DNA of 64,000 nt, from contig NZ_LT627735.1 of NCBI RefSeq assembly GCF_900101765.1, positions 3,189,860 to 3,253,859 of the forward strand, read 5' to 3'. The stretch comes from Nonlabens sp. Hel1_33_55 (GTDB lineage Bacteria; Bacteroidota; Bacteroidia; Flavobacteriales; Flavobacteriaceae). A program made the translations under genes and the position numbers. Shown in pieces: positions 16,830 to 25,092 of the stretch; the stretch's first letter is position 1, and each line of letters starts with the position of its first letter. The notes under the pieces are model-generated. The model was not told the DNA's origin, ran no database searches, and saw only the letters and a program-made list of their open reading frames with translations.

Positions 16830-17840
16830 ATGAAGTACGCTGAAAATATACTGGAGACCATAGGAGATACACCTTTGGTAAAGATGAATAAGTTGGTTGA
16901 GGATCTACCATGTCTGGTGTTAGCCAAATATGAGACCTTCAATCCAGGAAACAGCGTCAAGGATCGTATGGGATTGATGATGATCGAGGATGCAGAGGCA
17001 GACGGTCGTCTGAAACCAGGCGGTACGATCATCGAGGGAACCAGCGGAAACACTGGAATGGGACTGGCACTCGCTGCAATTATAAAAGGATACAAATTGA
17101 TCTGTGTATTGAGCGACAAGCAATCCAAAGAAAAGATGGATATCCTTCGTGCCGTAGGAGCAGAGGTTCACGTTTGTCCAACTGACGTGGCACCAGATGA
17201 CCCACAATCATATTATTCTACCAGTAAGCGATTGAGCGAAGAAATTCCAAATTCATGGTACGTCAATCAATACGACAATCCGTCGAATTGTAAGGCGCAT
17301 TACATGAGCACCGGCCCAGAAATCTGGGAACAGACAGATGGTAAAGTGACCCATTTTGTGGTAGGCGTTGGAACTGGCGGAACCATTTCGGGTGTTGGGA
17401 CTTATTTAAAAGGCAAGAATCCAGATATCAAAATCTGGGGAATCGATACCTATGGATCGGTTTTCAAGAAATACCATGAAACCGGAATTTTTGATGAAAA
17501 GGAAATTTACCCGTACGTCACTGAAGGAATTGGAGAAGATATCCTGCCGCTTAATGTGAGGTTTGAGGTTATCGATGGTTTTACCAAAGTAACTGATAAA
17601 GATGCCGCTATCTACACCAGAAGACTCGCTAAAGAAGAAGGAATGTTTCTAGGTAATAGTGCAGGAGCTGCCATTAAAGGTTTGTTACAGATCCATGAAG
17701 AAGTTGGGTTTACTAAGGATGACGTAGTTGTCATTTTGTACCACGATCACGGTTCACGTTACGTTGGTAAATTCTTCAACGATGAGTGGATGGCCTCAAA
17801 AGGATGGCTGGAAAATGACCCAGATTCTGAGTTGAAATAA
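16830..17840 (+). CDS. PLP-dependent cysteine synthase / cystathionine beta-synthase family enzyme
   Basis: 336 residues of fold type II PLP enzyme. The PLP Lys is Lys44 in NPGNSVKDR; the substrate loop is GTSGNTG (70-76); the phosphate cup is GVGTGGTISGVG; the C-terminal Ser is in GNSAGAA. The stretch TGPEIWEQT and the ending (VVVILYHDHGSRYVGKFFNDEWM) are more like cystathionine beta-synthase than CysK, but there is no CBS-domain pair. It therefore makes either cystathionine or cysteine from serine derivatives; sequence alone does not decide. A TAAATTTG at 16805-16812 resembles a -7 box without a properly spaced -33 element. Confidence 0.87.
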   Translation: MKYAENILETIGDTPLVKMNKLVEDLPCLVLAKYETFNPGNSVKDRMGLMMIEDAEADGRLKPGGTIIEGTSGNTGMGLALAAIIKGYKLICVLSDKQSKEKMDILRAVGAEVHVCPTDVAPDDPQSYYSTSKRLSEEIPNSWYVNQYDNPSNCKAHYMSTGPEIWEQTDGKVTHFVVGVGTGGTISGVGTYLKGKNPDIKIWGIDTYGSVFKKYHETGIFDEKEIYPYVTEGIGEDILPLNVRFEVIDGFTKVTDKDAAIYTRRLAKEEGMFLGNSAGAAIKGLLQIHEEVGFTKDDVVVILYHDHGSRYVGKFFNDEWMASKGWLENDPDSELK

Positions 17841-18018
17841 AACGTTTGGCTTGCTTGAGTATTATCGCGAGCAACCAGAAAATAATATTTATAATCTTTA
17901 ATAAAATTGTGTTGAAGTCAATTAATGTTGGTTTAAGAATTCATACTCCAATGCTGGAAAAACAATAATTCTTCCAACTCTCTAGGAATCCATTATTTTA
18001 GCAATCCAACCTTGCTAC

Positions 18019-19290
18019 ATGCGTGAAGATTTCATCCATTATCTCTGGAAGTTCAAAAAACTAAGCGGCCTTAGTCTCAAAACGACGAAAGGTCATGAGC
18101 TTGTTATTAAATCTTTAGGTCAGCACAATCACCATTCTGGTCCAGATTTTTTCAATGCTCAAGTCAGCATTGATGAACAGTTATGGGCGGGAAATGTTGA
18201 GATGCATATCAAATCCAGCGACTGGTATAAACATGGTCACGATGACGATCCAGCTTATGATAATGTCATTCTCCATGTGGTCTGGAAACACGATGCAGAG
18301 ATCACCAGACGTAGTGAAATTGACATTCCGGTATTGGAAGTAGCTCTATTTGTTCCAGATGATTTGATTCTCTCGTACACGAGACTATTTGCTTACAAAA
18401 ACAATCAATTTATCAATTGTGAGAAATCTATCAGTCAAGTAGATTCTTTCCAAATTGATATGTGGCTGGAAAAAGTATTCATCCAGCGACTGGAACAGCG
18501 ATACCGACGTATTGAAGAAAGCCTAACTAAAAATAATAATGACTGGGAAGCCACATTTTTGCAGATGCTGGCACGTAGTTTTGGCACTAAAGTAAATGCA
18601 GACGCCTTTGAACAATTGGCTACTTCCATCGATCAGTCTGTGGTAAGAAAGCTGGCTGCAGATGCTTTTCAGCTGGAGTCTGTATTGATGGGTTTAGCGG
18701 GATTGTTGAAGGATGAAAAAGAAGATCGCTACTTTAAGCAACTTGAGGAAGAGTTCGCTTTCGCGAAAGCGAAATTCCAACTACAGCATATCCACACACC
18801 TTTGAAATTTTTCAGGTTGCGACCGGCTAATTATCCTACCATTAGGTTGTCACAACTTGCGATGCTTTATCACAAAAATCCAATGCTTTTTGCAGAAATC
18901 ATTCTGGCAAAAACAAAGACTCAAATCACCTCGCTATTTGATATCAAAGCAGCTAAATACTGGGATACGCATCATGTTTTTGACAAAGAAATAGAAGGCA
19001 GAGAAAAATCGCTCACGCCAGCATTCATTGATCTACTAATAATTAATTGTATCGTGCCTATAAAATTTGCTTACGCCAGATTCCACGGTAAGGAAAACAC
19101 TGACGAGCTGCTCGATCTGATGCATGAGATTTCAATGGAAAAGAATACAGTTACTAAGGGTTTTAAGAAATTGATAGGTATTACAAATGCTAAGGAATCA
19201 CAGGCGGTGCTCCAACTCAAGCCCAATTATTGCGATAAGAACTTATGTCTTAAATGTGATATAGGTGTGCAGTTAATGAGTGGTCAATAG
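18019..19290 (+). CDS. DUF2851 family protein
   Basis: 423 residues, soluble, no signal peptide. It matches the Bacteroidota-specific DUF2851 family: start MREDFIHYLWKFKKL, the block GHNHHSGPDFFNAQV-like (QHNHHSGPDFFNAQVSIDE in full), WAGNVEMHIKSSDWYKHGH and AYDNVILHVVW, with several His/Asp residues that could bind metal. The C-terminus has CxxxxCLKCD (Cys-rich). Function is unknown; the N-terminal half looks nuclease-like to me, which is speculation. A perfect genomic palindrome sits in the middle of the gene (18756), coding AFAKA within a helical stretch. Confidence 0.82.
   Translation: MREDFIHYLWKFKKLSGLSLKTTKGHELVIKSLGQHNHHSGPDFFNAQVSIDEQLWAGNVEMHIKSSDWYKHGHDDDPAYDNVILHVVWKHDAEITRRSEIDIPVLEVALFVPDDLILSYTRLFAYKNNQFINCEKSISQVDSFQIDMWLEKVFIQRLEQRYRRIEESLTKNNNDWEATFLQMLARSFGTKVNADAFEQLATSIDQSVVRKLAADAFQLESVLMGLAGLLKDEKEDRYFKQLEEEFAFAKAKFQLQHIHTPLKFFRLRPANYPTIRLSQLAMLYHKNPMLFAEIILAKTKTQITSLFDIKAAKYWDTHHVFDKEIEGREKSLTPAFIDLLIINCIVPIKFAYARFHGKENTDELLDLMHEISMEKNTVTKGFKKLIGITNAKESQAVLQLKPNYCDKNLCLKCDIGVQLMSGQ
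18756..18771. repeat. Palindrome, perfect copy inside the DUF2851 gene
   Basis: Read as GCT TTC GCG AAA GCG (Ala-Phe-Ala-Lys-Ala) in the context EEFAFAKAKFQ, a charged helical region that should tolerate insertions. Confidence 0.85.
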
Positions 19291-19327
19291 TTAGAAAATT
19301 TTGCTTTCAATGAAGTACATTTGAATC

Positions 19328-19555
19328 ATGGGTATTGTGACCAACTTACGGCATTACATGGAAAAATACGGTTTCTATGTTTCTACACGCATGGCTGATA
19401 GATTGGGCATGCGAGCGCGTAACGTACGCATCACTTTTATCTATTTTACATTTGCGACTTTGGGAGCCGGATTTGCCATCTATTTGATAATGGCATTTTG
19501 GTTACGATTAAAGGATTTAATTTATGTCAAACGCAGTTCTGTTTTTGATCTTTAA
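19328..19555 (+). CDS. PspC domain small membrane protein
   Basis: 75 residues. The N-terminal part (YGFYVSTRMADRLGMRARNVRITFIYFTF) is the PspC pattern, with one or two membrane segments (about 38-62). PspC proteins sense envelope stress in other bacteria; here the domain stands alone. It is followed after 8 bp by the potassium channel gene and probably forms an operon with it. Confidence 0.78.
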   Translation: MGIVTNLRHYMEKYGFYVSTRMADRLGMRARNVRITFIYFTFATLGAGFAIYLIMAFWLRLKDLIYVKRSSVFDL

Positions 19556-19563
19556 TATTATAC

Positions 19564-20565
19564 ATGCGCAATAAGATAACGATAGCAGGTGCATTGCTAA
19601 CCTTTATTTTGGTTACTGGTTGTTTGGGATACAGGTTTATGTTGGGCCTTTCCTGGATCGATGCGTTATACATGACGGTCATTACTATTACAACCGTAGG
19701 TTACCGTGAAATAGGTGATCCTAGTCCAGAAGCTAAGTTGTTTACCATTTTTATCATACTAACTAGTGTGGTGATTGTTGGTTATTCGGTTTCGGTTATT
19801 TCAGAATATTTACTTACTAGAAACTCGCTACAGGCACGAAGAGAACGCGCCAAGAAAAAACACCTTGAATCTATGGAAAATCATATTATAGTTTGCGGCT
19901 ATGGTCGTAATGGAAAGCAGGCAGTAGCAAAACTTCAAGATTACAATCGTGATTATATCATCATTGAAAAGAATCAGGAAATTATCGACAATGCCCAGCT
20001 GGATGATAAATATTTTCTACGTGGTAACGCAAATGAGGATGAGGTACTTTTATCTGCTGGAATAGATAAAGCTTCTACCTTGATATCTGCTTTACCTGAC
20101 GATGCAGATAACCTTTTCATCGTGTTAAGTGCGAGACAGCTTAACAAGGAATTGAAGATAATCTCTCGAGCAAGTGAAGAGACCAGTTATAAAAAATTGA
20201 AATTAGCTGGTGCTGACAATGTGATTCTTCCAGACCAGATAGGTGGACAACATATGGCATCACTTATAGTAAGCCCAGATTTAATCGAGTTTTGGGATAA
20301 TTTGAGCTATGGAGGAGATGATGGTGTCAATCTAGAACAGGTTTCTTTTGAGCAAATGTTTGACCACCAGAATGAATGCACGATTATCGACCTTAACATG
20401 CGTCAAAAAACGGGTTGTACGATTATAGGTTACAAATCTCCAAATGGAGAATATATTGTAAACCCTAATCCAGATACTGTTATAGGAAAAGGGTCTAAAA
20501 TCATCGTTGTAGGAAATTCCAATCAGATTGCTCAACTTCAAAAATCCTATAGGATTCACGAATAG
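19564..20565 (+). CDS. Potassium channel with cytoplasmic TrkA-N (RCK) domain
   Basis: 333 residues. Two membrane segments (about 5-22 and 63-85) flank a pore loop with filter TTVGYRE (residues 43-49). The cytoplasmic part holds an NAD-binding TrkA-N domain (IIVCGYGRNGKQAV, about 110-230) and a TrkA-C-like C-terminal domain (about 255-333, ending GKGSKIIVVGNSNQIAQL). This is the MthK/Kch-type layout, so it is likely a ligand-gated K+ channel. The usual second filter glycine of TVGYGD is Arg48 here. It is immediately downstream of the pspC-like gene. Confidence 0.87.
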   Translation: MRNKITIAGALLTFILVTGCLGYRFMLGLSWIDALYMTVITITTVGYREIGDPSPEAKLFTIFIILTSVVIVGYSVSVISEYLLTRNSLQARRERAKKKHLESMENHIIVCGYGRNGKQAVAKLQDYNRDYIIIEKNQEIIDNAQLDDKYFLRGNANEDEVLLSAGIDKASTLISALPDDADNLFIVLSARQLNKELKIISRASEETSYKKLKLAGADNVILPDQIGGQHMASLIVSPDLIEFWDNLSYGGDDGVNLEQVSFEQMFDHQNECTIIDLNMRQKTGCTIIGYKSPNGEYIVNPNPDTVIGKGSKIIVVGNSNQIAQLQKSYRIHE

Positions 20566-20658
20566 CGTACCACTCATTTTACTATTTCTTAACAAAACTT
20601 TTAAAAGGCAGGATTTTTATGCATCTTGCTGGCTTAACCAAAAAATGAGTCTTAATTG

Positions 20659-22635
20659 ATGAAAAATCTGAATAAAATTGTCTTGTTAGTGATGGCTATG
20701 ATGCTATCAACGACTGTTTTTGCACAAGAGCAAGAAGTAGAAAAAGGAATTGATGAAAAGATTGATGATGCATTTGGATGGGCTACTGGCGATTATGTAG
20801 CGGGTGTATTTTATCAGATACCATTTGGGTCTGTTGAAGATGAAATGACGATTGAACTGGATGTGCTAGATCAAATGGCACCAGATCCTCTCAATCCTAG
20901 AGCGCCACGAGAATACAATGCTCCTGATGGTGTTAGATATTCAGTGGTTCAAGATACTTTACAGATAAATCGAATATCTCTTTCTGGAGATCAAATTGCC
21001 GAAGAGATTGTCCTTAGAGGTCAAAACCCAAATATTATAGTTGATGGTGGGACTTTCAAAATTGCTGCAGCAGATATCAATCCTGGTGATAGCGTAGATG
21101 TAGTTGCATCTGCTCCATTTACAAAAGTGTATTGGGTTCTTTTCCCTTTGATCTTAGGAGCGTTATTTTTTACATTTTACTTTAAGTTCATCAACTTTAC
21201 CGGTATCTGGAGAGCTATTCAGGTGGTTCGAGGGAAATATGAAGACATTGAAAAGCATGGTGCTGAAATGCTCTATGGTGAAGATGGTATCGCAAATGGT
21301 GTCGATATCAATAAAGTAGATAGCCTAGAAGATCACATTGACGAAGTTAGTAATGAGATCAAGGTTGATGGAGATATTAAAGACACCATTAGAGATGAAA
21401 GTACAGATGGTGAAGTAAGCCACTTTCAAGCTTTGACCGCTGCACTTTCTGCAACGGTAGGCTTAGGTAATATTTCAGGTGTGGCAATAGCGGTATCTGT
21501 TGGTGGTGCTGGAGCAACATTCTGGATGATAGTCGCAGGTTTCTTAGGAATGGCGTCCAAGTTTGTGGAATGTACATTAGGTGTTAAATATCGTGACGTA
21601 GGTCCTGATGGAACTGTCTATGGTGGTCCAATGTATTACCTAACAAAAGGATTGAGGTCTATGGGACTTGCGGGATTAGGTAAAATCCTAGCCGTTCTTT
21701 TTGCAATTTTCTGTATTGGTGGATCCTTTGGTGGTGGGAACATGTTCCAAGCTAACCAGGCTGCACAAATGGTAGAGAATATCACCGGTGGTGCAGAATC
21801 ATTCATGTATGGTTACCGCTGGGTGTTTGGTCTATTGATGGCAATATTCGTAGGTATTGTAATTATTGGTGGTATTAAATCCATTGCTAAAGTCACAGAC
21901 AAGATTGTTCCTTTTATGGTGGTGATCTATGTAGGTGCTGCTATTTGGGTAATTCTTGCAAATTACGATATGGTTGGATCTGCATTTGGTGCAATCATCG
22001 ATGGAGCATTTAGTCCGGAAGGAGTTGCCGGTGGTGCTGTTGGTGTGCTGGTTCAAGGATTTAGACGTGCTGCTTTCTCAAATGAAGCAGGTATTGGGTC
22101 TGCATCCATTGCTCACTCTGCAGTAAGAACTAAATATCCAGCCAGTGAAGGATTAGTGGCTCTTTTAGAACCTTTTGTAGATACGGTTGTAGTTTGTACA
22201 ATGACAGCTATCGTTTTAATTATAACAGGTTATGTGAATCCAGAAAATGCAGGTCTAGCAGATGCAGACGCCATTTTATTAACTTCTGATGCTTTTGGCT
22301 CTGTAATTAGTTGGTTCCCTTACATGTTGACACTTGCGGTGGTAATGTTCGCATTCTCTACAATGATCTCATGGTCTTATTATGGATATCAGGCTTGGGC
22401 TTATTTGTTCGGTAGAACGACAAAAACGGAGTATACCTACAAGATCTTGTTCTGTATTTTTGTGGTGGTTGGTTCTGCAGCGAGTTTAGGAAACGTAATC
22501 GGGTTCTCTGATGCCATGATTTTCTCCATGCTCGTACCTAATATGATAGGTATCGTTTTATTAGCACCTAAAGTGAAGAAGGAATTCTCAAAATATATGG
22601 GAGCTATTAGATTAAAGCGCGAGGCGGTTAGCTAA
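20659..22635 (+). CDS. Alanine/glycine:cation symporter (AGCS family) with N-terminal extension
   Basis: 658 residues from ATG 20659; a TTG one codon earlier is a weaker start. A signal peptide (MKNLNKIVLLVMAMMLSTTVFAQ) is followed by a roughly 130-residue extracytoplasmic region with no family I recognise, a first membrane segment (about 155-178), an acidic insertion of about 50 residues (KVDSLEDHIDEVSNEIKVDG...), then the AGCS core beginning FQALTAALSATVGLGNISGVA, with the signature GGPMYYLTKGL, FRRAAFSNEAGIGSA and AFSTMISWSYYG. It imports alanine or glycine with Na+ or H+. The core is about ten membrane segments. Transcription probably ends at the hairpin inside the next gene (22657). Confidence 0.9.
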   Translation: MKNLNKIVLLVMAMMLSTTVFAQEQEVEKGIDEKIDDAFGWATGDYVAGVFYQIPFGSVEDEMTIELDVLDQMAPDPLNPRAPREYNAPDGVRYSVVQDTLQINRISLSGDQIAEEIVLRGQNPNIIVDGGTFKIAAADINPGDSVDVVASAPFTKVYWVLFPLILGALFFTFYFKFINFTGIWRAIQVVRGKYEDIEKHGAEMLYGEDGIANGVDINKVDSLEDHIDEVSNEIKVDGDIKDTIRDESTDGEVSHFQALTAALSATVGLGNISGVAIAVSVGGAGATFWMIVAGFLGMASKFVECTLGVKYRDVGPDGTVYGGPMYYLTKGLRSMGLAGLGKILAVLFAIFCIGGSFGGGNMFQANQAAQMVENITGGAESFMYGYRWVFGLLMAIFVGIVIIGGIKSIAKVTDKIVPFMVVIYVGAAIWVILANYDMVGSAFGAIIDGAFSPEGVAGGAVGVLVQGFRRAAFSNEAGIGSASIAHSAVRTKYPASEGLVALLEPFVDTVVVCTMTAIVLIITGYVNPENAGLADADAILLTSDAFGSVISWFPYMLTLAVVMFAFSTMISWSYYGYQAWAYLFGRTTKTEYTYKILFCIFVVVGSAASLGNVIGFSDAMIFSMLVPNMIGIVLLAPKVKKEFSKYMGAIRLKREAVS

Positions 22636-22644
22636 AGCATATTG

Positions 22645-23499
22645 ATGAATAAATACAAATCCCTCTTTTTGTTTAATAGGAAACAACAAAGAGGGATTTT
22701 TTTATTACTCATTTTGTTGGTGGTGCTGGTCGGTTTTCGATTTTATAGGACTACACAGGAATATCCATCATTAGAATTGGGAGATGTTTCTCAGTATCAA
22801 AATAAGATAGATTCTATCAAAGCCGCGACCGCTCAAAGAAAGGACACCATCTATCTTTTCAATCCCAATTATATAACAGATTATAGAGCCTACATACTAG
22901 GATTGAATGAAGCAGAGTTGGATAGATTATCTCGCTTTCGCGAAAGCGGAAAATTCATAAACACCGCTGCACAATTCCAACAGGTTACAGAAGTTAGCGA
23001 TCAATGGTTGGATAGCATTTCTCCTTATTTTAAGTTTCCATCCTGGGTCAATCAGCCTAAACGAAGTTATAGCTCCAGTTACGGTAATCGAGCCATCGTC
23101 GCATCAAATATCAATAGCGCAACTCAAGACCAACTTAGAGCAGTTTACGGTATAGGTCCAGCTTTATCTGGACGAATTATAGAACAGCGCAAGAAACTAA
23201 ATGGATTTATTGACATCAAACAGGTTAGGGATGTCTACGGGTTATCAGATTCAACGATGATGGAACTGCGCAAACATTTTTATGTGACTCCAGACCCTTC
23301 TTTCCGTAAGATTTCTCTCAATAAAGCTAGTTGGGACGAGTTGTCAGCCATTCCATATTTCAACGACTATTTAGTTGATAAGTTGGTGGAGCAACGCACA
23401 TTGCGTGATGGTTTCAAAAGTTGGGATGAGGTGATGCTTACTTCGCGGTTCCCGCAAGAGAAACTGGCTTTAATTCAGCTATATTTGACACTAGAATAA
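22645..23499 (+). CDS. Helix-hairpin-helix (ComEA-like) membrane-anchored protein
   Basis: 284 residues from ATG 22645 (a TTG at 22642 precedes it). A short basic N-terminus (MNKYKSLFLFNRKQQRG) leads into a membrane segment (about 19-37). Two helix-hairpin-helix regions follow: NINSATQDQLRAVYGIGPALSGRI (about 152-175) and SLNKASWDELSAIPYF (about 222-237). ComEA-type HhH domains bind DNA without sequence preference, so a role in DNA uptake or envelope-associated DNA binding is possible but unproven. Codons 5-20 form the hairpin of a rho-independent terminator. A perfect palindrome copy (22933) encodes Arg-Phe-Arg-Glu-Ser. Confidence 0.82.
   Translation: MNKYKSLFLFNRKQQRGIFLLLILLVVLVGFRFYRTTQEYPSLELGDVSQYQNKIDSIKAATAQRKDTIYLFNPNYITDYRAYILGLNEAELDRLSRFRESGKFINTAAQFQQVTEVSDQWLDSISPYFKFPSWVNQPKRSYSSSYGNRAIVASNINSATQDQLRAVYGIGPALSGRIIEQRKKLNGFIDIKQVRDVYGLSDSTMMELRKHFYVTPDPSFRKISLNKASWDELSAIPYFNDYLVDKLVEQRTLRDGFKSWDEVMLTSRFPQEKLALIQLYLTLE
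22657..22703 (+). terminator. Rho-independent terminator inside the start of the HhH gene
   Basis: AAATCCCTCTTT (22657-22668) pairs with AAAGAGGGATTT (22688-22699); an inner TTGTTT/AAACAA adds six pairs with one bulged C. Seven Ts (22697-22703) follow. The whole structure lies within the first 20 codons of the HhH protein and 22 bp after the symporter stop. Confidence 0.8.
22933..22948. repeat. Palindrome, perfect copy inside the HhH gene
   Basis: Read as CGC TTT CGC GAA AGC (Arg-Phe-Arg-Glu-Ser), the third possible frame of the element. Confidence 0.85.
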
Positions 23500-23520
23500 T
23501 TAACGAGCTTATACACATTT

Positions 23521-24690
23521 ATGTATTCAAAATATTTCACGGAAGAGCATAATTTCTTTCGCCAGAGTTTTAGGGATTTTCTCAAGAAAGAAGCAGTTCC
23601 AAACATCGATAGATGGGAAGAAACGGGTCAGATTGATCGCGAGATCTTCAAGAAAATGGGTGATATGGGATATTTTGGATTGTATTATCCAGAAAAATAC
23701 GGCGGTCTAGATCTTGATTTTTTCTACACCGTAATATTCTTGGAAGAGATGCAACGCATCAATTCTGGTGGTTTTGCAGCTGCTATGTGGGTACAAGCTT
23801 TCTTAGGAGCTCAGCACTTATTGAAAGAAGGCGACGATCGAATTAAAGAAGAATACTTGGTACCAACTTTGTCTGGCGACAAGATAGGATGTTTGTGTAT
23901 TTCTGAACCCTTTGGAGGAAGTGATGTAGCTGGAATGAGAACAACTGCTGTCAAAGATGGGGACCATTATGTGATCAACGGTTCTAAGACTTTTATTACG
24001 AATGGTGTTTATTCAGATTACCTAGTTGTAGCAGCAAAAACAGATCCCGAAGCAAACGGTCGTGGGATCTCCATTTTCCTTATGGATAGAGAAACAGCTG
24101 GCATTAGCGCAACAAAGCTCAATAAATTAGGATGGCGCGCCAGCGATACGGGAGAGATTGGGTTTGATAACGTCCGTATCCCAGCAGAAAACTTAATGGG
24201 AGAAGAAGGAAAAGGTTTTCCATATATCATGCAACACTTTGCATTAGAGCGTCTAATTATGGCAATTAATGCACATGCAAGAGCAGAGTTTGCTTTAGAA
24301 TATACAGTAGGCTACATGAAAGATCGTACTGCTTTTGGTAAGTCTTTAGATAAATTCCAAGCGTTGCGTCACAAGCTTGCAGATATGATGAGTGAGACAG
24401 AGATGGCAAAGAATTTTAATTACTCCATTGCAGAAGAACTTGACAAAGGTCTATATCCTGTAAAGGAAGCCAGTATGGCAAAATTATTATCGACTAAAAT
24501 CGCAGATGAAGTTATTTATGGTTGCCTTCAATTTTTAGGAGGTTATGGATACATTGAAGAATATCCTTTAGCTAGAATGTGGCGTGATAGTAGGTTAGGT
24601 CCCATAGGTGGTGGAACAAGCGAGATCATGAGAGAGATTATTGCCAAGATGACATTAGATGGTAAGGACTATAAACCTGCTGCTAATTAA
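23521..24690 (+). CDS. Acyl-CoA dehydrogenase
   Basis: 389 residues with the complete FAD acyl-CoA dehydrogenase fold: N-terminal helical domain, the FAD/substrate motif CISEPFGGSDVAGM, INGSKTFITNG, and the C-terminal RTAFGKSLDKFQALRHKLADM and FLGGYGYIEEYPLARMWRD. The base in medium-chain enzymes (Glu in YEGT) is replaced by Gly (GGGTSEIMRE, residues 363-372), while a Glu stands in HFALERL (Glu243), the position used by isovaleryl- and long-chain enzymes. It therefore most likely belongs to the long-chain/branched-chain group. Substrate is not determined. No other beta-oxidation gene is adjacent. Confidence 0.9.
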   Translation: MYSKYFTEEHNFFRQSFRDFLKKEAVPNIDRWEETGQIDREIFKKMGDMGYFGLYYPEKYGGLDLDFFYTVIFLEEMQRINSGGFAAAMWVQAFLGAQHLLKEGDDRIKEEYLVPTLSGDKIGCLCISEPFGGSDVAGMRTTAVKDGDHYVINGSKTFITNGVYSDYLVVAAKTDPEANGRGISIFLMDRETAGISATKLNKLGWRASDTGEIGFDNVRIPAENLMGEEGKGFPYIMQHFALERLIMAINAHARAEFALEYTVGYMKDRTAFGKSLDKFQALRHKLADMMSETEMAKNFNYSIAEELDKGLYPVKEASMAKLLSTKIADEVIYGCLQFLGGYGYIEEYPLARMWRDSRLGPIGGGTSEIMREIIAKMTLDGKDYKPAAN

Positions 24691-24774
24691 GCGTTCAGTT
24701 TATTCAAAAATGTAGCATCGAAGATTTCTACGAAGGAATTATTCGAAATGCCAATTGAAATTTAGATAAAATAT

Positions 24775-24803
24775 TTGGGATCAAAAATAAAAATGTATTT
24801 TTG
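24775..24803 (+). promoter_or_regulatory. Bacteroidota-type promoter of rpsU
   Basis: -33 element TTTG (24775-24778), 17-bp spacer, -7 element TATTTTTG (24796-24803), a full match to TTTG-N17-23-TAnnTTTG. Transcription would start near 24810, giving a leader of only about 20-25 nt that consists almost entirely of the Shine-Dalgarno region. Confidence 0.75.
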
Positions 24804-24814
24804 CCGTCCCAAAG

Positions 24815-24826
24815 AAAGGAGGTGAT
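24815..24826 (+). promoter_or_regulatory. Perfect 12-nt Shine-Dalgarno sequence of rpsU
   Basis: AAAGGAGGTGAT is fully complementary to the conserved 16S rRNA 3' tail, with GGAGG ending 10 nt before the ATG. No other gene in the window has anything comparable. In Flavobacteriia, bS21 helps sequester the anti-SD on the ribosome, and a strong SD on rpsU is understood as autoregulation: ribosomes lacking bS21 translate rpsU best. Confidence 0.85.
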
Positions 24827-24832
24827 GACACT

Positions 24833-25027
24833 ATGTTAATTATACCAGTTAAAGACGGAGAAAATATCGACAGAGCCCTAAAGCGTTTCAAACGTAAATT
24901 TGATCGTACAGGGAAGATGCGCGAACTACGCAGAAGACAGCAGTTCACTAAGCCATCTGTCGCAAAAAGAGCACAGAAAATCAAAGCGGAATACATCCAG
25001 CATTTGAGAGACGAAGAGAACATGTAA
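24833..25027 (+). CDS. rpsU: 30S ribosomal protein bS21
   Basis: 64 residues, highly basic, with the bS21 pattern VKDGENIDRALKRFKRKFDR, LRRRQQFTKPS and KRAQKIKAEYIQ. It sits on the small-subunit platform near the 16S 3' end. It has its own promoter, a perfect Shine-Dalgarno sequence and its own terminator, so it is a self-contained transcription unit. Confidence 0.95.
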   Translation: MLIIPVKDGENIDRALKRFKRKFDRTGKMRELRRRQQFTKPSVAKRAQKIKAEYIQHLRDEENM

Positions 25028-25053
25028 ACTTTAAGTAGAATACTAATTAAGGA

Positions 25054-25092
25054 CGATCCGATAAATGATTAAATTTATCGGATCGTTTTTTT
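25054..25092 (+). terminator. Rho-independent terminator of rpsU, abutting the xerC start codon
   Basis: A 13-bp perfect stem (25054-25066 with 25073-25085), GATTAA loop and seven Ts (25086-25092). The ATG of the recombinase gene follows at the very next base, 25093. Confidence 0.9.

Noticed and set aside
19300..19323. Promoter for the pspC-like gene (TTTG at 19300, TACATTTG at 19316)
   Set aside because: Spacer is only 12 bp; the -7 box alone is too weak to call.
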